Source of the DNA: Hyposmocoma kahamanoa
Lineage: Eukaryota > Arthropoda > Insecta > Lepidoptera > Cosmopterigidae
Assembly: GCF_003589595.1 (NCBI RefSeq)
Contig: NW_020653397.1
Location: 2,541,194 to 2,605,193, forward strand
Length of the DNA stretch: 64,000 nt
Reading direction: 5' to 3'
Positions 12,201-27,200 of this stretch are shown here, piece after piece (the stretch's first letter is position 1; the number at the start of each line of letters is the position of its first letter). The notes under the pieces are model-generated. The model saw nothing but the letters and a program-made list of their open reading frames with translations, was not told where the DNA came from and did no database searches. The translations under genes were made by a program, and so were the position numbers.

Positions 12201-15200
12201 TGATGGTTAAATATAGACCTTCAGTAGTCTTCGGAAGTCATTACATTAACGACAGGGAATAGCACTAAGTTGAACACCAATGTGGTAAGGCGCTGGGTTT
12301 TCTAAAAAATCTTGTAATCCCAATAAGGGAATCTTCACATTTATTAATGTGGAATCGGATTGAGCTGGCCAGAAAAAGCCTCGATCCGTGCAATAAGAAA
12401 CTGCCTCCGTGGCCGAACGGTTACCATGCGGGACTGCCACGCAGAGGTCCCAGGTTCGATTCCCAAGCCGGGAGAAATATTTATATGGACAACATTTATT
12501 TCTTTCGTGAGTTTGGGTGTAATTTGTGGTTGTCTATGTGTGTGTCCATGCCACGTGCGACACAGGGTTTCCCTAAAATGGGGCTATGTTGAGTGTGTGC
12601 GTTATAAGAGCGACCAAAGGAAGACTCTTGAAGCGTTTAAAATGTGGTGTTATCGTAGAATGCTCCGCATCACGACGGATAAGGTCGAGGTCCTTAAACG
12701 TATGGCGAAGAAGGTGGAGCTGGTGCGAACTGTCACACAGCGGAAGGTTGTCTATTTGGGTCATGTACTGCGACATGACAGATATCATCTATTACACACC
12801 ATAATGATAGGCAAAGTAGGTGGGAAGCGGAAGGTTGGAAGAAGTTCGTAACATCAGGGAGTGGACTGACATCAAGACTGTGGAACAATTGTTCAGGCTA
12901 GCTTTAGACAAAGAAAGATAAAGAAAACTGACTACCGACTTTCAATAATAGAGGTACTTAAGAAGATGAAGAATGATTTCGTGGGTTTCGCGTCTGTGGC
13001 GGTCCGAGGGTAAGCTACAGTGTGATGGTGACAGCCGCAGTGCTGCCATTGTTAGTGACCATGTACTGAGATAGTGTGGGATATACCGTGTGATAATATG
13101 ACCAGATAGACACACACAGACAGACATAGCGAGTCATTGGATCGCAGCTCTGCCGTGTTGATCTGATGAGGGTGCTTTGTTTGTATGACTCGCAAACCGA
13201 TAAACTTACCGTATCATCAGGCCGCAGCTCCGCCGTGTCGCGTTGGTCGCGAGCTAACAGCACGACAAGTGGATAGCACGTCCGTGGTGGCTGTCCTAGC
13301 GTTGGCGGCTCGTCTGTGCACAGCTTTAAAGGCCGCTCAGCGTGTGGGTTGCTCCTTAAAATAGGAATAGAAAAATTACTCACTTATTACAATGACTTAA
13401 TTGACTTAGGTTATGGTACCACCTCTACGCTGTGGGTGCATCCAAGATTCGAAAGGTTTGTATGGGATTGGAGTGGGATTCTCTAATTTGTTCCCTAAGC
13501 GCCATATCTTGGACCTTTCCAAAGCGATTCATTATTTAGGTGTGCATGCTTCATCTATTCATCTCTTTCCATCAGGTGAGATGGACGTTAAATGCGTACT
13601 TATTTTATCCGTAAAAGCCTGTTGGCAGATCACCTGCCAACAGGTGATCTGCCAACAGGCTTTTACGCCTGCCAACTGCCAATTCTTAAACATCAGTACC
13701 AAAAAACTAGTCAAGATTTAACGCGATTGGTGAAGCACAATGACAGAGGGTGAATTTATAAAAATGTTTTGTTAAGAAAAATATTATTTTGATTTATGAA
13801 AAATGGTGACAGACATAACATTAACACGAGGAATAAAAATAAACTAGCTGTTCTCGACGGTCTTCTTCAAAAAAGTCTCAAATTTATACGCTTCTATAAT
13901 AATATTCCGATTGATATTTAAAATTTGCCAACGGGTGACTATCACGGACTCTTGCAGGTAGTCTCGATCTAAGATGTTTAAATTAAATATTGTAATGATA
14001 AATGTATTCAAATGTGTATTTACAAAGAGCAACCCCTAGAGTTTCTTGCTCATTCTTCATAGGGTAATCTGCCTTACAAATGAGCAGATAGAGTTTAATC
14101 AGTATGATGATTTCGAGTATACTTTGCTTACCTATGAAATAAAGGCACTTTGACTTTCACTTCAATTAGAGGGAGGGTGCGCAATCTTTGCCATAATGCG
14201 GTTTGTGCGCCATTTTTCGCATATGTGTCAATTATTTTATTTATTTATTTATTTTATTTTAGTATTAATAATTTGTAAAATTATCATCAATCAGTCAATA
14301 CAAATTTATACGTAGCTACATTTACAGTTTCCTTATCTCCATGTCTATATAATAGTAAAATAAAACTATGTATTTTTAATTTTTCATTAAAAGAAAATGA
14401 ATATTTATAAACTCCAATTAAACAAAACAGTAGTTTAAACTAAAGGCAAACAAACTAGAATATTTTTTTGACCTCATGGTCCAGCTGTCAGCAATGTGGG
14501 CGCTAGATGAAGAGTTTCCGCGTTCCTTTGTCGCGCCGCGTCGTGCGAACCGATGCGACGCACATCCTTTGCGCAAGTCCAAGTGAAATAATCATTTATT
14601 CCATAGGTAAAATGTTTACTACTTCAAAACGTCATTTTATAAACTATTGCTCGTTCACTGTGCCAACTTCCCTGAGAAGAACGAGCAATAATCTCTAGAG
14701 AGTGCTCATTTCAATTAAACTTAAATGCTATAGAATACATTTTGAATCACATTTGTGTGGAATCTAGATTCATGTTGTCTTTCCATACATTTTTATCTAA
14801 CACGTAGTCCACAATTTTGTAATATGACTTTTATAAAATATTTTTAATAAAAGAATCGTTTACCTTAGTTAATCGAAATCGTGGTACCATGAGTTTGGAC
14901 TTAGTTCTAAGGTTAATATTGTGGATATCTTCTTTCTTAACGAAATTATGTATATTTTTTTGACCGGTTAAACGCGACTCTGTGTAGATAAATGCGCTGA
15001 CTCCTTTTAAAGTTGTCACATGTCTAATGATAGCTTCAAAAAAAGTTTGCTTATCGGCTTTTTTTGCAAAGATTTATTGAAATCGATTAACGGAGAGCGA
15101 GCGAAACCGTTTTCTTCCCTAGTTTGCAGCCCTTAGAGGTGGAATATTGTCTTCAAATTTAGACGGGACCAAATATTCTGTCGTCCACTAACAAAAACGC

Positions 15201-18200
15201 GACTAAGTGACAAATGGTCCAATATCCGTTTGAAATAGAAAAAGATTTTTAAAAACAGTTAAAATTAGTTAACGTGTTCGACTTAACGGAACCTACCCTT
15301 ACCATACATAGCGGAAATATCATTAAACTAAATTTCAATATTCTAAAACTGGGCTATGGTTTTTTATGACATCTCAAAAAAATATTTTGTCACTTAGCAA
15401 CTCACAAATACCGGAGTAATATACACACACACACACACAAAAATAGATTCGAATTAAGAGCGTCCTCCTTCTTTATTACAGGCACATGGGATTTGTCAAC
15501 TTGAGTCTCAGGGTGATGGGCGTAGTGGCAGTGCCCCAAATATCTTTGCAAAAGCTCTGAGTGTCACTGCAATTGTAATAGACAGGCGTGTGGCGCACCA
15601 CCAGGCGCACGACTATAGTCCATTTGTTTAGATACTTAACTAAATGTAAACAATCTTGATACATATTTTTATTGAAACACATGCTTTACAAATCAATAGG
15701 TATAAAAATAGGCAAGCAATTTCATATGAAGCTAAGTATTTGTATTTTGTATTTGAAGGTAAGGGAAAAATAAATGTATATTTCATTAAATAGACATCTC
15801 AAGATTGTTTACATTTATTTAAGTATCTAAACAGATGGACTATAGTTCGTCCTATCACCTAGTATCATAAAAAAAGAAACGATTAGCTCGCAATCTTCCT
15901 TATCTACTTAATAATCACCTAATTGATTAACTTTAATGTACATAACAATAAAATTCAGCGGCAACAACAGCTGGTTTAATAGCCGCCGGTTTAATATAAT
16001 AAATACGATACCGGTTTTTGGTAGTACATACCGATGCAATAACGTGACAAGTTATGCGTTAGGTCACGTGAGTTTGTTTGTTATGTAGCTAACCGATTTC
16101 AGTTTACAGCTTTGCGTGTAAACGGTTTTTTTAATGTAATAACTACAGTATTTACTAATCATAATATGAAATTTGAATTTGAAATTCAAATAATAATATT
16201 TGAATATCTTGTTAATGAAACATTTTACTCTATTCGTAAATATTTGAATCCTAATAAGTAATTTGACATTTTTAATTATTATTTTAATCAAAATATTTTT
16301 TTTAATACAGTTGCTCAAAACGTGGCATTTTTCGCACTACAAATCGTGCGGAAAGTTGGATTTCTCGCACTAGTGCTTTTTACTTTTCCAGTTTTTTTTA
16401 ATTTACTGTTATTTTAAGTCTTAAACATAGAACTAAAGAGATTGTATATTTATTTCATATTTATGTGCTTTGTGACGTAAGTCATTCGTCATTACTATAC
16501 TATATCTATGGAGAGACCGCATTTTTACACCTATGAAGTAAATGCTCCTTAGTAGCGATTATGTAGAAAATAAAGTAATATAAAATAGTAATTTTAATGT
16601 GGCTGAATACTGGCAACAGTTGCCATATTGAAAAAAGTCGGCCAAAAAAACATTGACTTAAAAAAAGTACTAATTTTTTTCATCGTTTACATTCCCGCCT
16701 TTTTCATTAACTTTTTTACGATTTGATTTTGTTATTGACAAAGGAATAAAATGAGTTTTTTTTTAAAATACTGTTTTATTTTACTTTCAATGTAGGTTTT
16801 TCGCAAATGTTTTATATATGTGTAAATTTATCAAATTTAATTAGGAATTAATTTAATAATATAGTAAAATAAGTCCTCATGTAAAAACCTTATGTACTGA
16901 TAACCACGACACAGTCCTAGCCTAGTGTGGTTATCTATCTATCACAATATTACGTTTTGGACAGTTAAACAAATGTTTTTGTATTTCTTTTGTACATTTT
17001 AACTACGTATAAGTATTTTTCTTGTCTAAGTCGGTAGGTAAAGTAGGTAGTTTGTACATCATTTATAAATATGTTCTATATAAAGGACATTCCATCCTGT
17101 TCTATGTAAAGGACAAGCCTCAATCTAGCCCCTTCTTCTTATTGTATCGATTGCATGCTTAGTAGAACGCTTGCCACCGTGATGAAGGCTTATCTCCAAT
17201 CGGCGTAGATACTTGCCGATTGTTGCCCAGGGTGCGTCGACGTACAGGAAAGCAATGCTACGTCGTGGAAGGAGGCTCCTTCCGTGCATTCTCCTCTAGA
17301 TGCTTCCACCTATCTCTATGTTTGGCGGCTCTACTCTTTGTCTGCTATTCTAAATAAGTCATGATTCCATCTTTGGGGCGCTCTTTTTTTCAGATTTACT
17401 AGATGCGCGACTTTGAATTTTACTAATTACTAATCATTCGAATGAGCAAATCATTCGTCTAAGTCGAAGTCAAGCATTCGACTCGAGTCATATGGTTACT
17501 GGGGGTCTACTCTCGATCTCCGTCCGACATCCGTCCGAAACAATTACTGTCAAATAAGTAATATTCGATAAAATTAAAAGACAAGTATCCAGTATGAAGC
17601 TTCATTCGCATCACGCGTCTTTTCATTTGGTCAAGAATTGCTTATTTGGCAGTAATTGTTTCGGACGGATGTCGGACGGAGATCGAGAGTAGACCCCCTG
17701 ATACCGAATGCCCTTGCCATTCGTCGGGTGCACGAGTGGAATGATTATTATGTCGGAAATACTCGGAACTCCACCAGATCATTCACCATATCCATATCAA
17801 AATATTCCCGTCCCCGTCACATTTACGGTATTTATCACATGCCAGAGAAGGTTAGGCAGAAATGTTCTATGGAATCTATAGATTATTTATATTAATTAGT
17901 AATGAATCATCATTCAGATAATTCAAATACGAAAATTAGTAGGTTACTAACTTGTTTATTGGAATTACAGGATTAGTAAATTACTAACGAGTCGAATATC
18001 GAAATCGTTCAAAAGATATAATATATAAGATAATAGATAAGATTTACGCTTTTTATGTCATAAAGATAGCAGATGCAAATATCAAAGGAGTTAAGAGATT
18101 TTTGCACTACAATTCACTCGTGGAGGTAAACCTACAAAGCCACGAAGAGTTTCCAGCCATTTGGTATTTTATAGGACAAAATGTCGGGGAAGAAATTTCA

Positions 18201-21200
18201 TGATTAAATTCCACCCGCTAGTTTCCTACACCTGTCAACTAGGGGCGTGGCGAGAATTATATCATTAGGCTAGGTTCAGAAAGACGCACACCTGCCGCAC
18301 GTTGACGCGTTTTCGAATGTTCAGATGAAGATAGGTAACGCGCGGTGCGCGTAAATACTTGCTGTTGACCGGTAACGCGCGGTCATCTGAAGAGGTACAC
18401 TGTCAGTGCCTATAATTCTCGAAAAGGAGAATTGCTTTGCAGATGTGTCCAGGTTTCTTCAGGGTGTTTTCCTTCGCCAAAAAAGCTATGGTCAATTTCA
18501 AATTAAATTTAGCACATAAACTCTGAGGTGCAAGTCCGGACTCGAATTCACGTCCTCTGCTTCAGAAGTGGTAGGTCACACCGTTAGGCTACCACGGCTA
18601 TTTAACGTCACTTGACATAATAAGAAAAAAAATTAGAACCAGGACGAGCGAAATGAGTTAAGATGAAACTTTGTTTAAGGTCGTTGTGATAGAAGGTAAT
18701 CTAAAGGTAATAAACCTAAAACATATTATTTTTATAAAAGAGACTACAGTGAAGATAATATTTTTAAATTTAATCATTGTTTAGAAAATCTTAATTTTAA
18801 TGACATTTTTGAAGAATCTAATATAAACTTAGCATTTAATAAATTTTATGAGCTTTTTAGTCTGTTCTATCTCCTCTGTTTCCCCAAGATAAGAATTAAG
18901 AAGGATTTAAATAGGAAACAAAAGTGGATCACTAGAGGCCTAAAAAATTCCTGCAAAACAAAAAGAGTCCTAAGATTTAAATACTATAAACCATTGACTT
19001 ACAATTATATGGACGTCGGGTCCGCGCTAAAAAGTGTCCGCACTTGTAAGGCGCTAAAATCGTATACAGAGCGCGACACTCCGCTTTAGTCTTCATTTGT
19101 TCTACTGACAGGGCGATACTGCGATGACATTACAATTTAAATTTCGAATAGGTTGACTTGGGACATTTTTTTCGTGGTTTTTGTATTAGACCCGTCGTCC
19201 ATTTATTTGTAAGTCAATGCTATAAATACAAAAATAATGCAAATAAATTAAAATATTTAAAATTTTCAAAACTATTAAAAACGTGTATATATAAACTCAT
19301 AAAAAAATTACAACATACGTTTTATTAATAATAGTAAAAATAAAAGTAAAGCGACTTGGACAATAATCAACAATGAAATTGGTTCCAATAACTTACATAA
19401 AAATGAAATTGAATGTATAAAAAATGACAATAAATTAATAAAAAATACAACAGAAATGGCCAACGTATTTAATTCATATTTTATAAAAACAACTGAAAGA
19501 GATATTATCGATAGGCCTAAAAGACAAAACAAGCTCTGTAACCGCCCTCAGTCAATGTTTTTAATGCCAATGACTGAGAGTGAAGTTTGGAAGGAGGTGA
19601 TGTCTTTAAATAATACCAGTTCTGAGGGATTTGATGAAATTTGTACCAAAGTAATCAAAACCGCCATTCACAATTTGATTTTTATTTTTACGCACCTAAT
19701 TAATTTATCTTTCATGACAGGAATTTTTCCAGACATATTAAAGACTTCCATCATTAAACCCCTACACAAAAAGGGTGACAAAAAGGACATTAGTAACTAC
19801 CGTCCCATAACTCTTATCCCAATATTTTCTAAAATAATTGAAAAATGTATGCACAAACGTTTAAGTGAATACTGTGATAAATTTAAATTAATACGCAATG
19901 AACAATTTGGGTTTCAAAAAAATAAATCGACAACACTTGCCACTTTTACCTTAATGAAAGAAGTTTTAAGCAAAATTAATAATAAAATCTTGACAACAGT
20001 GCTCTTCTTTGATTTAAGTAAAGCATTTGATTTCGTTTCACATGACGTTCTTATGCAAAAACTGGAAGCTCTAGGTGTGAGAGGTATCCCTTTGAATTGG
20101 TTTCGAAGTTACTTAAGTAACAGACAACAACAAGTCGTGCTGTCTAGATTAAATAAAAACAATGAGATGGTCTCATTTACTTCAGATTACCAGTTTAACA
20201 GATACGGAGTCCCACAGGGTAGTGTGTTAGGTCCCCTTTTGTTTCTTATATATATTAATGACATAGTTGACGTAACCAATCATAAATGTATAATGTTTGC
20301 TGACGATATTTCTATAATAGTGACTACCAAGGGTAAAATCTGTACTGACACAATTAAAATTCACGAAGCTGACATAAATAAAACTATTAATTTAATTACT
20401 ACATGGCTTGACATTAACAATTTGCAAATAAATTTAACTAAAACTAATTATATAAACTTTAATAATACACCAATATCACTACAAATTAGATATAAGGAAT
20501 TGAATATTGACGAGCTAAACGAAACCAAATTTTTAGGTATAATCATTAATAAACAATTAAATTGGAAATCTCACATTGAAAACGTTTGTGAAAGAATTAA
20601 CAAATTTGCCTTCGCCTTGAAATGTTTGCGTAATATAACAAATATGTCAACCATGTTAACAGTTTATCACGCATATGTAGTCTCGACCCTACGTTATGGA
20701 CTTCTTATCTGGGGAAATGGTACGAATATAAACAGAGTGTTATTGGCACAAAAAAAATGTATACGTGCAATTACTGGTAGGACTCCGCTTGAATCCTGTA
20801 AACCTATATTTAAATATCTTGGTTTATTACCCCTGCCTGCCTTATGTATATTTATGAAGCCAGCATTTTTGTGAAAAATAATTTACATTTGTTTATTAAG
20901 AGTATTGACGTGAACCATCGAAATTATAGAAATCCCAATAGACTAATTTTTTTTGACGTACCTAAGGTAGAAAAATATAATCAAAATTGTTTGTGTATGT
21001 GTGTCAGAATTTACAATAGATTACCAAATGACATTAAACACTTGCCCATTACATTATTTAAGACTAAATTATATGAATTGTTAAAGAATAAAGTATATTA
21101 CAGTGTTAGGGAATTTCTACAATAATTTTTATGTAAAAGAATTTAAATTAATTATATATAACTTAATGTAAATGTAACCATGTGACGACCTATTTTTCAT

Positions 21201-24200
21201 TTATTTTGCATGCCTAAATTATCTTCGGGCGAAACATGCTTGAACTTTTATGTATATTACTGTGATATCATGACCACCATGTTTTATGCAAATAAACGAT
21301 TTGATTGATTTGATTGATTGAAGGGAATGTTGATTGATTAAGCTACTTTTTGACGAAGAATCCTAAACTTGGCGATATCGGCTGTGATGGGATGCATCTT
21401 TGTAGCCTACTGTATTTGTAGTCGTATTCAAAACATATGCATGGAGTACAGTAAGCCATTGTCTGCTTAGTATTCCAACCACCGTTCTCGTCCGATATTC
21501 GTATTACAATGTCGTGTCCTGGCCTTCATAAGGATTCTTTATCTTTGAATGGTTTTATCGTCCTATTATTAGTGATTCATTACGTAATTGTTAGTTGTTT
21601 GTTTAATTTATTGGTGTCAGTCTCATATACCATTATGGTATCAGAGAGAAGATTGTAACTGACTGGTTCGGACAAAGGAGTACCGCAAGGTGCAGTCCTG
21701 GTCCACGCGTTTGTTGCAATGCATTTTGATGACATTGGTGACCCAACGGTTTCCCCGGTCCCCGGGTCTATTCCCGGTATGACAAATTTGGGAAATGAAG
21801 TTTTTCTAAATTGATTTCGATCTGGGTAGTGTGGGAATTCCCTAGTTTGCGACCAGGCACTTGGTATAGTTGTTTGCCACATTTTCATATTATTATTAAT
21901 GGCTTTGTGTGGTCTGTGTATAAACAAACGTAGGCATATTAACAAGTTGTGATGAATGTTGTATTTTTTTAAATTGTTTTTAGTACGCCGAGTCTATTGA
22001 GCATCGGAAGAAGTAGATAAATCTCAACCAAGATGTCGTGTCGGTTCTTCGTAAGGCAAAGTCTGCGAAATCGGTAGGATACAATTGTAAAAATAATAAT
22101 AGATTATAAGATATAATACTGAAGAAACGCAGACCTAAAATTCAAATCCATAATCGACTCATTTGGTGAAATGTAATAACAATAAAATCCTCGATGGATC
22201 ACGCCTAGAGCTATTAAACAAAATCTACTGGCGCAGTACTATTTTCTACTGTTCAAGATTCCAAGTAAGTCTAGTATTACGGAAGTTTGCGCAAGCGTCA
22301 ATTAATAAATAAACGTCAATCACACAACCATTATTTAATTCAAGCCCACAATATATTATTTGATGAAATATTAAAAAACGGTGAGCAGATGGGTCACCTC
22401 TAGAAACAAGTTAGGGTCATTCCAGACAAACAAAACCTTTGTTTTGCAGTAGCACTCCGTAGCTGTAGGTAAATCGGTTTACTACTCTTGTATATAACGC
22501 ACGTTTGCATTAAAAATTATTATTCTTACGTAAAACGCTTGAGGGACCTGGACAGTAATAAAGAAAAACGAGAAATTAGAGGTCTTTGATAAGTTGGGCC
22601 GAGAAATGAACAAATGAGTGAGGGTTATGGAAGAAATAAATCTTTTAAAAGTAATAGGAAACAGTAAGATAAAAACATTTGCTAATTTTGTTAAGTAATG
22701 AAAAATTCATTATATATAATTAATGGAAAGATAGAAGGAACGAGAAAGACAGAGTACAGCATTCAATAAACAAATAAAGAAGACAATAAAAGGTCAAAAT
22801 GCGCAGCTGTATACATCAAGGAACTGGCTATGGATCGTGAGGAACAGAGGAGGCTACACCAACAAATGCATGGCTGTTAAATAAATTGACGATGAAAAGT
22901 GATATTAAGGACAATAAAAATCCATTGCACAATCACAAATGGTCATTTAAAATGAGCAACCCTGTTCTAACCTGAATCTGTCTTGCGAGTAAGTAGAGTT
23001 TAAGGTGAGTCACCGGAGGAGAAGCGAGAAAAACTGTTTTGCTAGTTCAAATGGTTCAAGTATTTACTATTAAATACCAATCTTACAATTTTTTTTAATT
23101 TCCCAGCACGAACACCGGCGCCCGTTGCCCCGTCAATCGCCATCGGGTGCTTGACGACCCCCACATCTTACTTACTAAAATCTAGGGCTCGCGTTGAAAC
23201 GCGTCGCCTTAACCAATGTTATGATCTCAAGTGCAATTTGCTCACTTACGAAATAAGATATATTAGAATTGGTGTACGCGTTTAAATGCGAACTTGATAA
23301 AAATAACTTCTAATATTCATTGTTACAAAATAAAGTCACGATTCCGCTGTATGATATTCGTTATATTTATATCATACGGCTATTATCTATATTTATTCGT
23401 AGTTGAAACATACGATACGTTGATAGAAGGCCGCTATCTAGGGCAACATGTAGTATAATTTGTACGTGTGATAACAGGATGTGTGAGTAATGGTTTTGTT
23501 CCTTTATGGTAGAAGGAAATACGAAGTTTAATACAACAATGTAGCACTCTACATTTGTGCGTAATGTACCTACATATCATCATCAATAGATTATATAAAA
23601 CACTGCTCATGTCTCACCTCTGAAGACTGGGATGGTAACTTTTCACATTTTGCTTCACTATTAGTAATTCTGAAGGAAAATGTGTAGTAGTAGAGCTCCT
23701 TGTGAAAGAGTTCGTCCAGGCAAGTACTCCCAATGGTTTTGAAGGGTCAGGGTGCTGGAGAAATTACAGACGCATGAGACTTATCAACTTATGTCTCAGG
23801 GTGACGGACGCAGTGGCAGTGCCAGGCCACCACAGAATGGATCCCCAAAAATAGAAAAGGACCATACCGCGCACCTAAAAACTGGACTGAAGTGGCGCGA
23901 GATGTGGAGAGAGGGGAGGGAGATCTTTGCCCAGCAGTGGGACAGTAAAGGCTTTAAAAAAATAAAAATAAAAACCTTAGAGCGTAGTCACACAATTACT
24001 ACAGTGAATAGTACGCTTGCTTATACAAGCAGTCGGCAGTAATAAAGCAAGCGGTCGGCGTGCAGTCGTTCCAACTTTCTTTACACTTGTTTTTCTTTTG
24101 TTCTGAAGGATATTTAGTGGCCGATGATGGAAATGAGCAATAGGAAAGGTCGAGGTCATGTCTCGTAAAATAGTAATTTGAATAGCGAAAACATAGAAAG

Positions 24201-27200
24201 AAATTACCAGTCCTACACTAGAGTCACAGTACATAATATATGAAAATGAAATTAATATTAAGAATAATATCAACTTCTATAAAGAAAAATAGTAATATAC
24301 ATAACATTATAGTGAAGAATAAAAATAAACAGGCTGTTATTGACAGTCGACTTTACAACGTCACAAATTCTTTAAGAGTATATACACTTTTATAACAAGA
24401 TTCCGATTCATATTAAAAATGTGCCATTTGCGAGGTTTAAAAATGTGTAACAAAAATATTATACTAAAGGTTGTTATATAGCTCCTGGGTGTTTGGGTGA
24501 CAATAATAATATTTAATTATACATGGTAGTGACCCCTTTAGTTCTTGCAGTTTGTTTCGATCTATGTATGATGTTTGAAACAATATATTGTAAATGACAA
24601 CTGTGTAAAATGTTTATTTACAGAGTAACTCATAGAATTTCTTACGCATTCTTCTCAGGAAAGGAAAGAAGAAAATATTTATTCTGCTAATGACAATAAT
24701 ATTACAAACTATAACAGTTTTAGTAAAAAAAAGTATAAAAGAAATTAAATAAGTGTAACGTTTTTTATTAAAAAAAAAAAAACCGATCTGAAAAATTTTT
24801 CGAAATACATAATAATGGCCGAGTTTTATTGAAATCGGTTACCGGATTCATCCCCTAGTTTGCCACCCTAAGAGGTGGAACATTTTCTTCAAATTTAAAT
24901 GAGACCAATACTGAGGTACCCTCTTCCCAACAAAAAAGAATCATTAAAATCGGGTCACCAATGCCTGTTCAGTAATCGCGTAATATAATATAAATATAAA
25001 TAGTGGAATTGAGAACCTCCTTTTTTTAAAGTGGGTTGAAAAACTAAAGTTCGTTGTGCTGGGCAGAGCACAGCGCTGCAGTTTGATTTTGATTGCCTCT
25101 CCCGATCGGAAACTGCGTCTTTTCCGAGTCGAGGCACATATCGTGTTTGAAGAAAAAAAGACCAAAACAAAAAAAAAACAATAGTATTATATCAAAAACG
25201 CCATGAAAATCAATCTAAGGTGTATCAAAAGCAGTCGTATAATAGTAAATATAAATAATAATCTCAATAATATACTATATTATTTTGTGAAATAACTCCA
25301 CTAGTTTTGTTATGATTATAATACACAGATCGAACACTTAAACAAAGTTGTTTTTTTTCGACCCGATGAGAATTGAACCCGTGATCACGCTCTACCGTAG
25401 CGTTACTCATTACAGTAGTGCGAATCACGTAAGTTCAAGCTATCAAAATATCGTTGAAGTTACGTAGTCGTTCGATCGAAGTCCTATCCAAAATGGGTGT
25501 TAACGTATCACTTGAACGAACATTGATATAAGTAGAATCGAAACGTAACGAACGACATCTTGGATTGTGAAATTTGACATTTAGTCGTCGAAAGTCTATT
25601 GAAAGAACTGTCAAAATTTTAGCAGAATACGCATGTATGACTTGTCGTTTAGAGTCAATTTAAGTTCAATTCATATACCAGATACGATTTAACGACATTT
25701 GGATCGAACGACTTTAAAATTGGACTCGTTGAAGTTCACTGTCCCACGTGAATACGAAAACTTTACGGTATCGTAACGTCAAGTAACCGCGTTGTCAAAA
25801 TTCTCCTATGTGTATTTTGTTATAGATCTTTGTAGTGGTTCGGCTCCGCTAATGACACCTAGTGAGAGATTTTAGAACGTGCTTTAGTTAGTCGATGTTA
25901 ATATATTGTGCTTTCGTCTGCTGATCCTACAAATCTGCTAGCAACTCAAGTTGTTGCAGACCAGTAAAGCTATTGTTTTAGAACGTAATAATAATAAATC
26001 ATTAAAATCTTATTATATTTTTTGTGGCAAAGTTGTAAATCTTTCATATCGAAACAGTGCAGTAACAAGTGAAATTGATTTTTGATTTACAGGTAACATG
26101 ATGTTGGGTTACGACACTGAGAATGTTATATCGTTTTACGGGTTTGTAGTTATGTATTAAACGATAACTGGATTACATAGCGTGAAAAGGTTTTAAAATA
26201 TTGGGAGAACAATACAAAGCCCATGGTGTGTGTAACCAGTGATTAACGTTTGTTGAGAACATTCTTTTTGAACAGCCTCCATGTTTCTACATTAGTTTTG
26301 ATAATAATGACCCTCCCTACCGACCCTAAAGGTACGAGAAGGGCACTATAACCTGTGCGCGCACAGAACCCTATAAGTTCAGCTTCTGACCCCAGATCAG
26401 CCCGGGTACAGGGTTGTCACAGACCTCTGTCACTTGACTTTATCCGGTTCTTCGAGAGGCTAGTGCCTCGGTTGAGCCGCCTCGGGTGCACGTACAGTAA
26501 CCTCCCTATTTTCCAGTTAGGTACCGGAGCTGTAGGCACGCTCGCTTCCCGTTGCGCATTGCACAACTAGCGGTTGCCACCGCTAAGCCGTCGACTCTGA
26601 GTCCACTACCAAATCTCATCATTGGTGGCGGAGTCCAACTCCGCGGAGTTGTAAGGCATGCTCACTTCCCGACGCCGAAAAACGATATCTTTCCAGTTCC
26701 CAATAACCTAATCGGTTGAAAGGACCGGAGGGTATCTAGCTTATCCTCTACTAGCTCTCGGGGCTAGTGCCTAGTCCTGTGACAATGTCCGGACATGGCT
26801 TCCAACTTAAAGGGCAACTCACGTGGCCCACGCGTCTTCTCGCTTCAGGTCCTCAACTAGACCGCTACTAAGACGCGCTAGGCTCACGAGACAGACGCTC
26901 CGGCCACACCCAACCGGGGCAGACAAACATATCCGTCTCTGCAGCTAACCAGAAACCGCAGCGAGTCCATACCCAAGTCCGGGTCCACCAGAGACGGCCC
27001 GCATAGGTGTATCACTGGCGGAGGGCTTGGCCCGGACGCCCGCTGTACCCTGGTCTTGCCGTCGAAACCGTAGTCTCTCCGGAAAACCCTATCTCTCGAG
27101 TCGGTAGATAGGGATCATTATTTTTCAACAGCAAATCTCAACGATAGCGTTAATGACGTACGGTACATAATTAATACGTTCAGAACGAGTTAAAAATGAC

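Larger units (their letters stand above)
18690..21310 (+). mobile_element. 5'-truncated LINE with reverse transcriptase, broken
   Basis: The linker upstream of the reverse transcriptase starts near 18722, with no endonuclease domain. It is interrupted by a MITE at 18992-19219, resumes in frame, and has one extra T near 19319-19322 and another one-base shift near 20840. Reverse-transcriptase motifs: YRPITLIPIFSKIIEK, FFDLSKAFDFVSHD, YGVPQGSVLGPLLF, IMFADD and KFLGI. The ORF2 tail ends RIYNRLPNDIKHLP to FLQ at 21125. The 3' UTR ends in ATTTGATTGATTTGATTGAT simple repeats near 21297-21330. FADD and the linker order fit the Jockey/CR1 group. It is inactive. The position inside the 38-kb CGRRF1 intron, on the opposite strand, explains its tolerance. 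Confidence 0.85.

Noticed and set aside
12360..12600. N-terminal half of the 163-codon frame at 12360
   Set aside because: This part is translated SINE. Only the portion after about 12607 is LINE-derived coding sequence.
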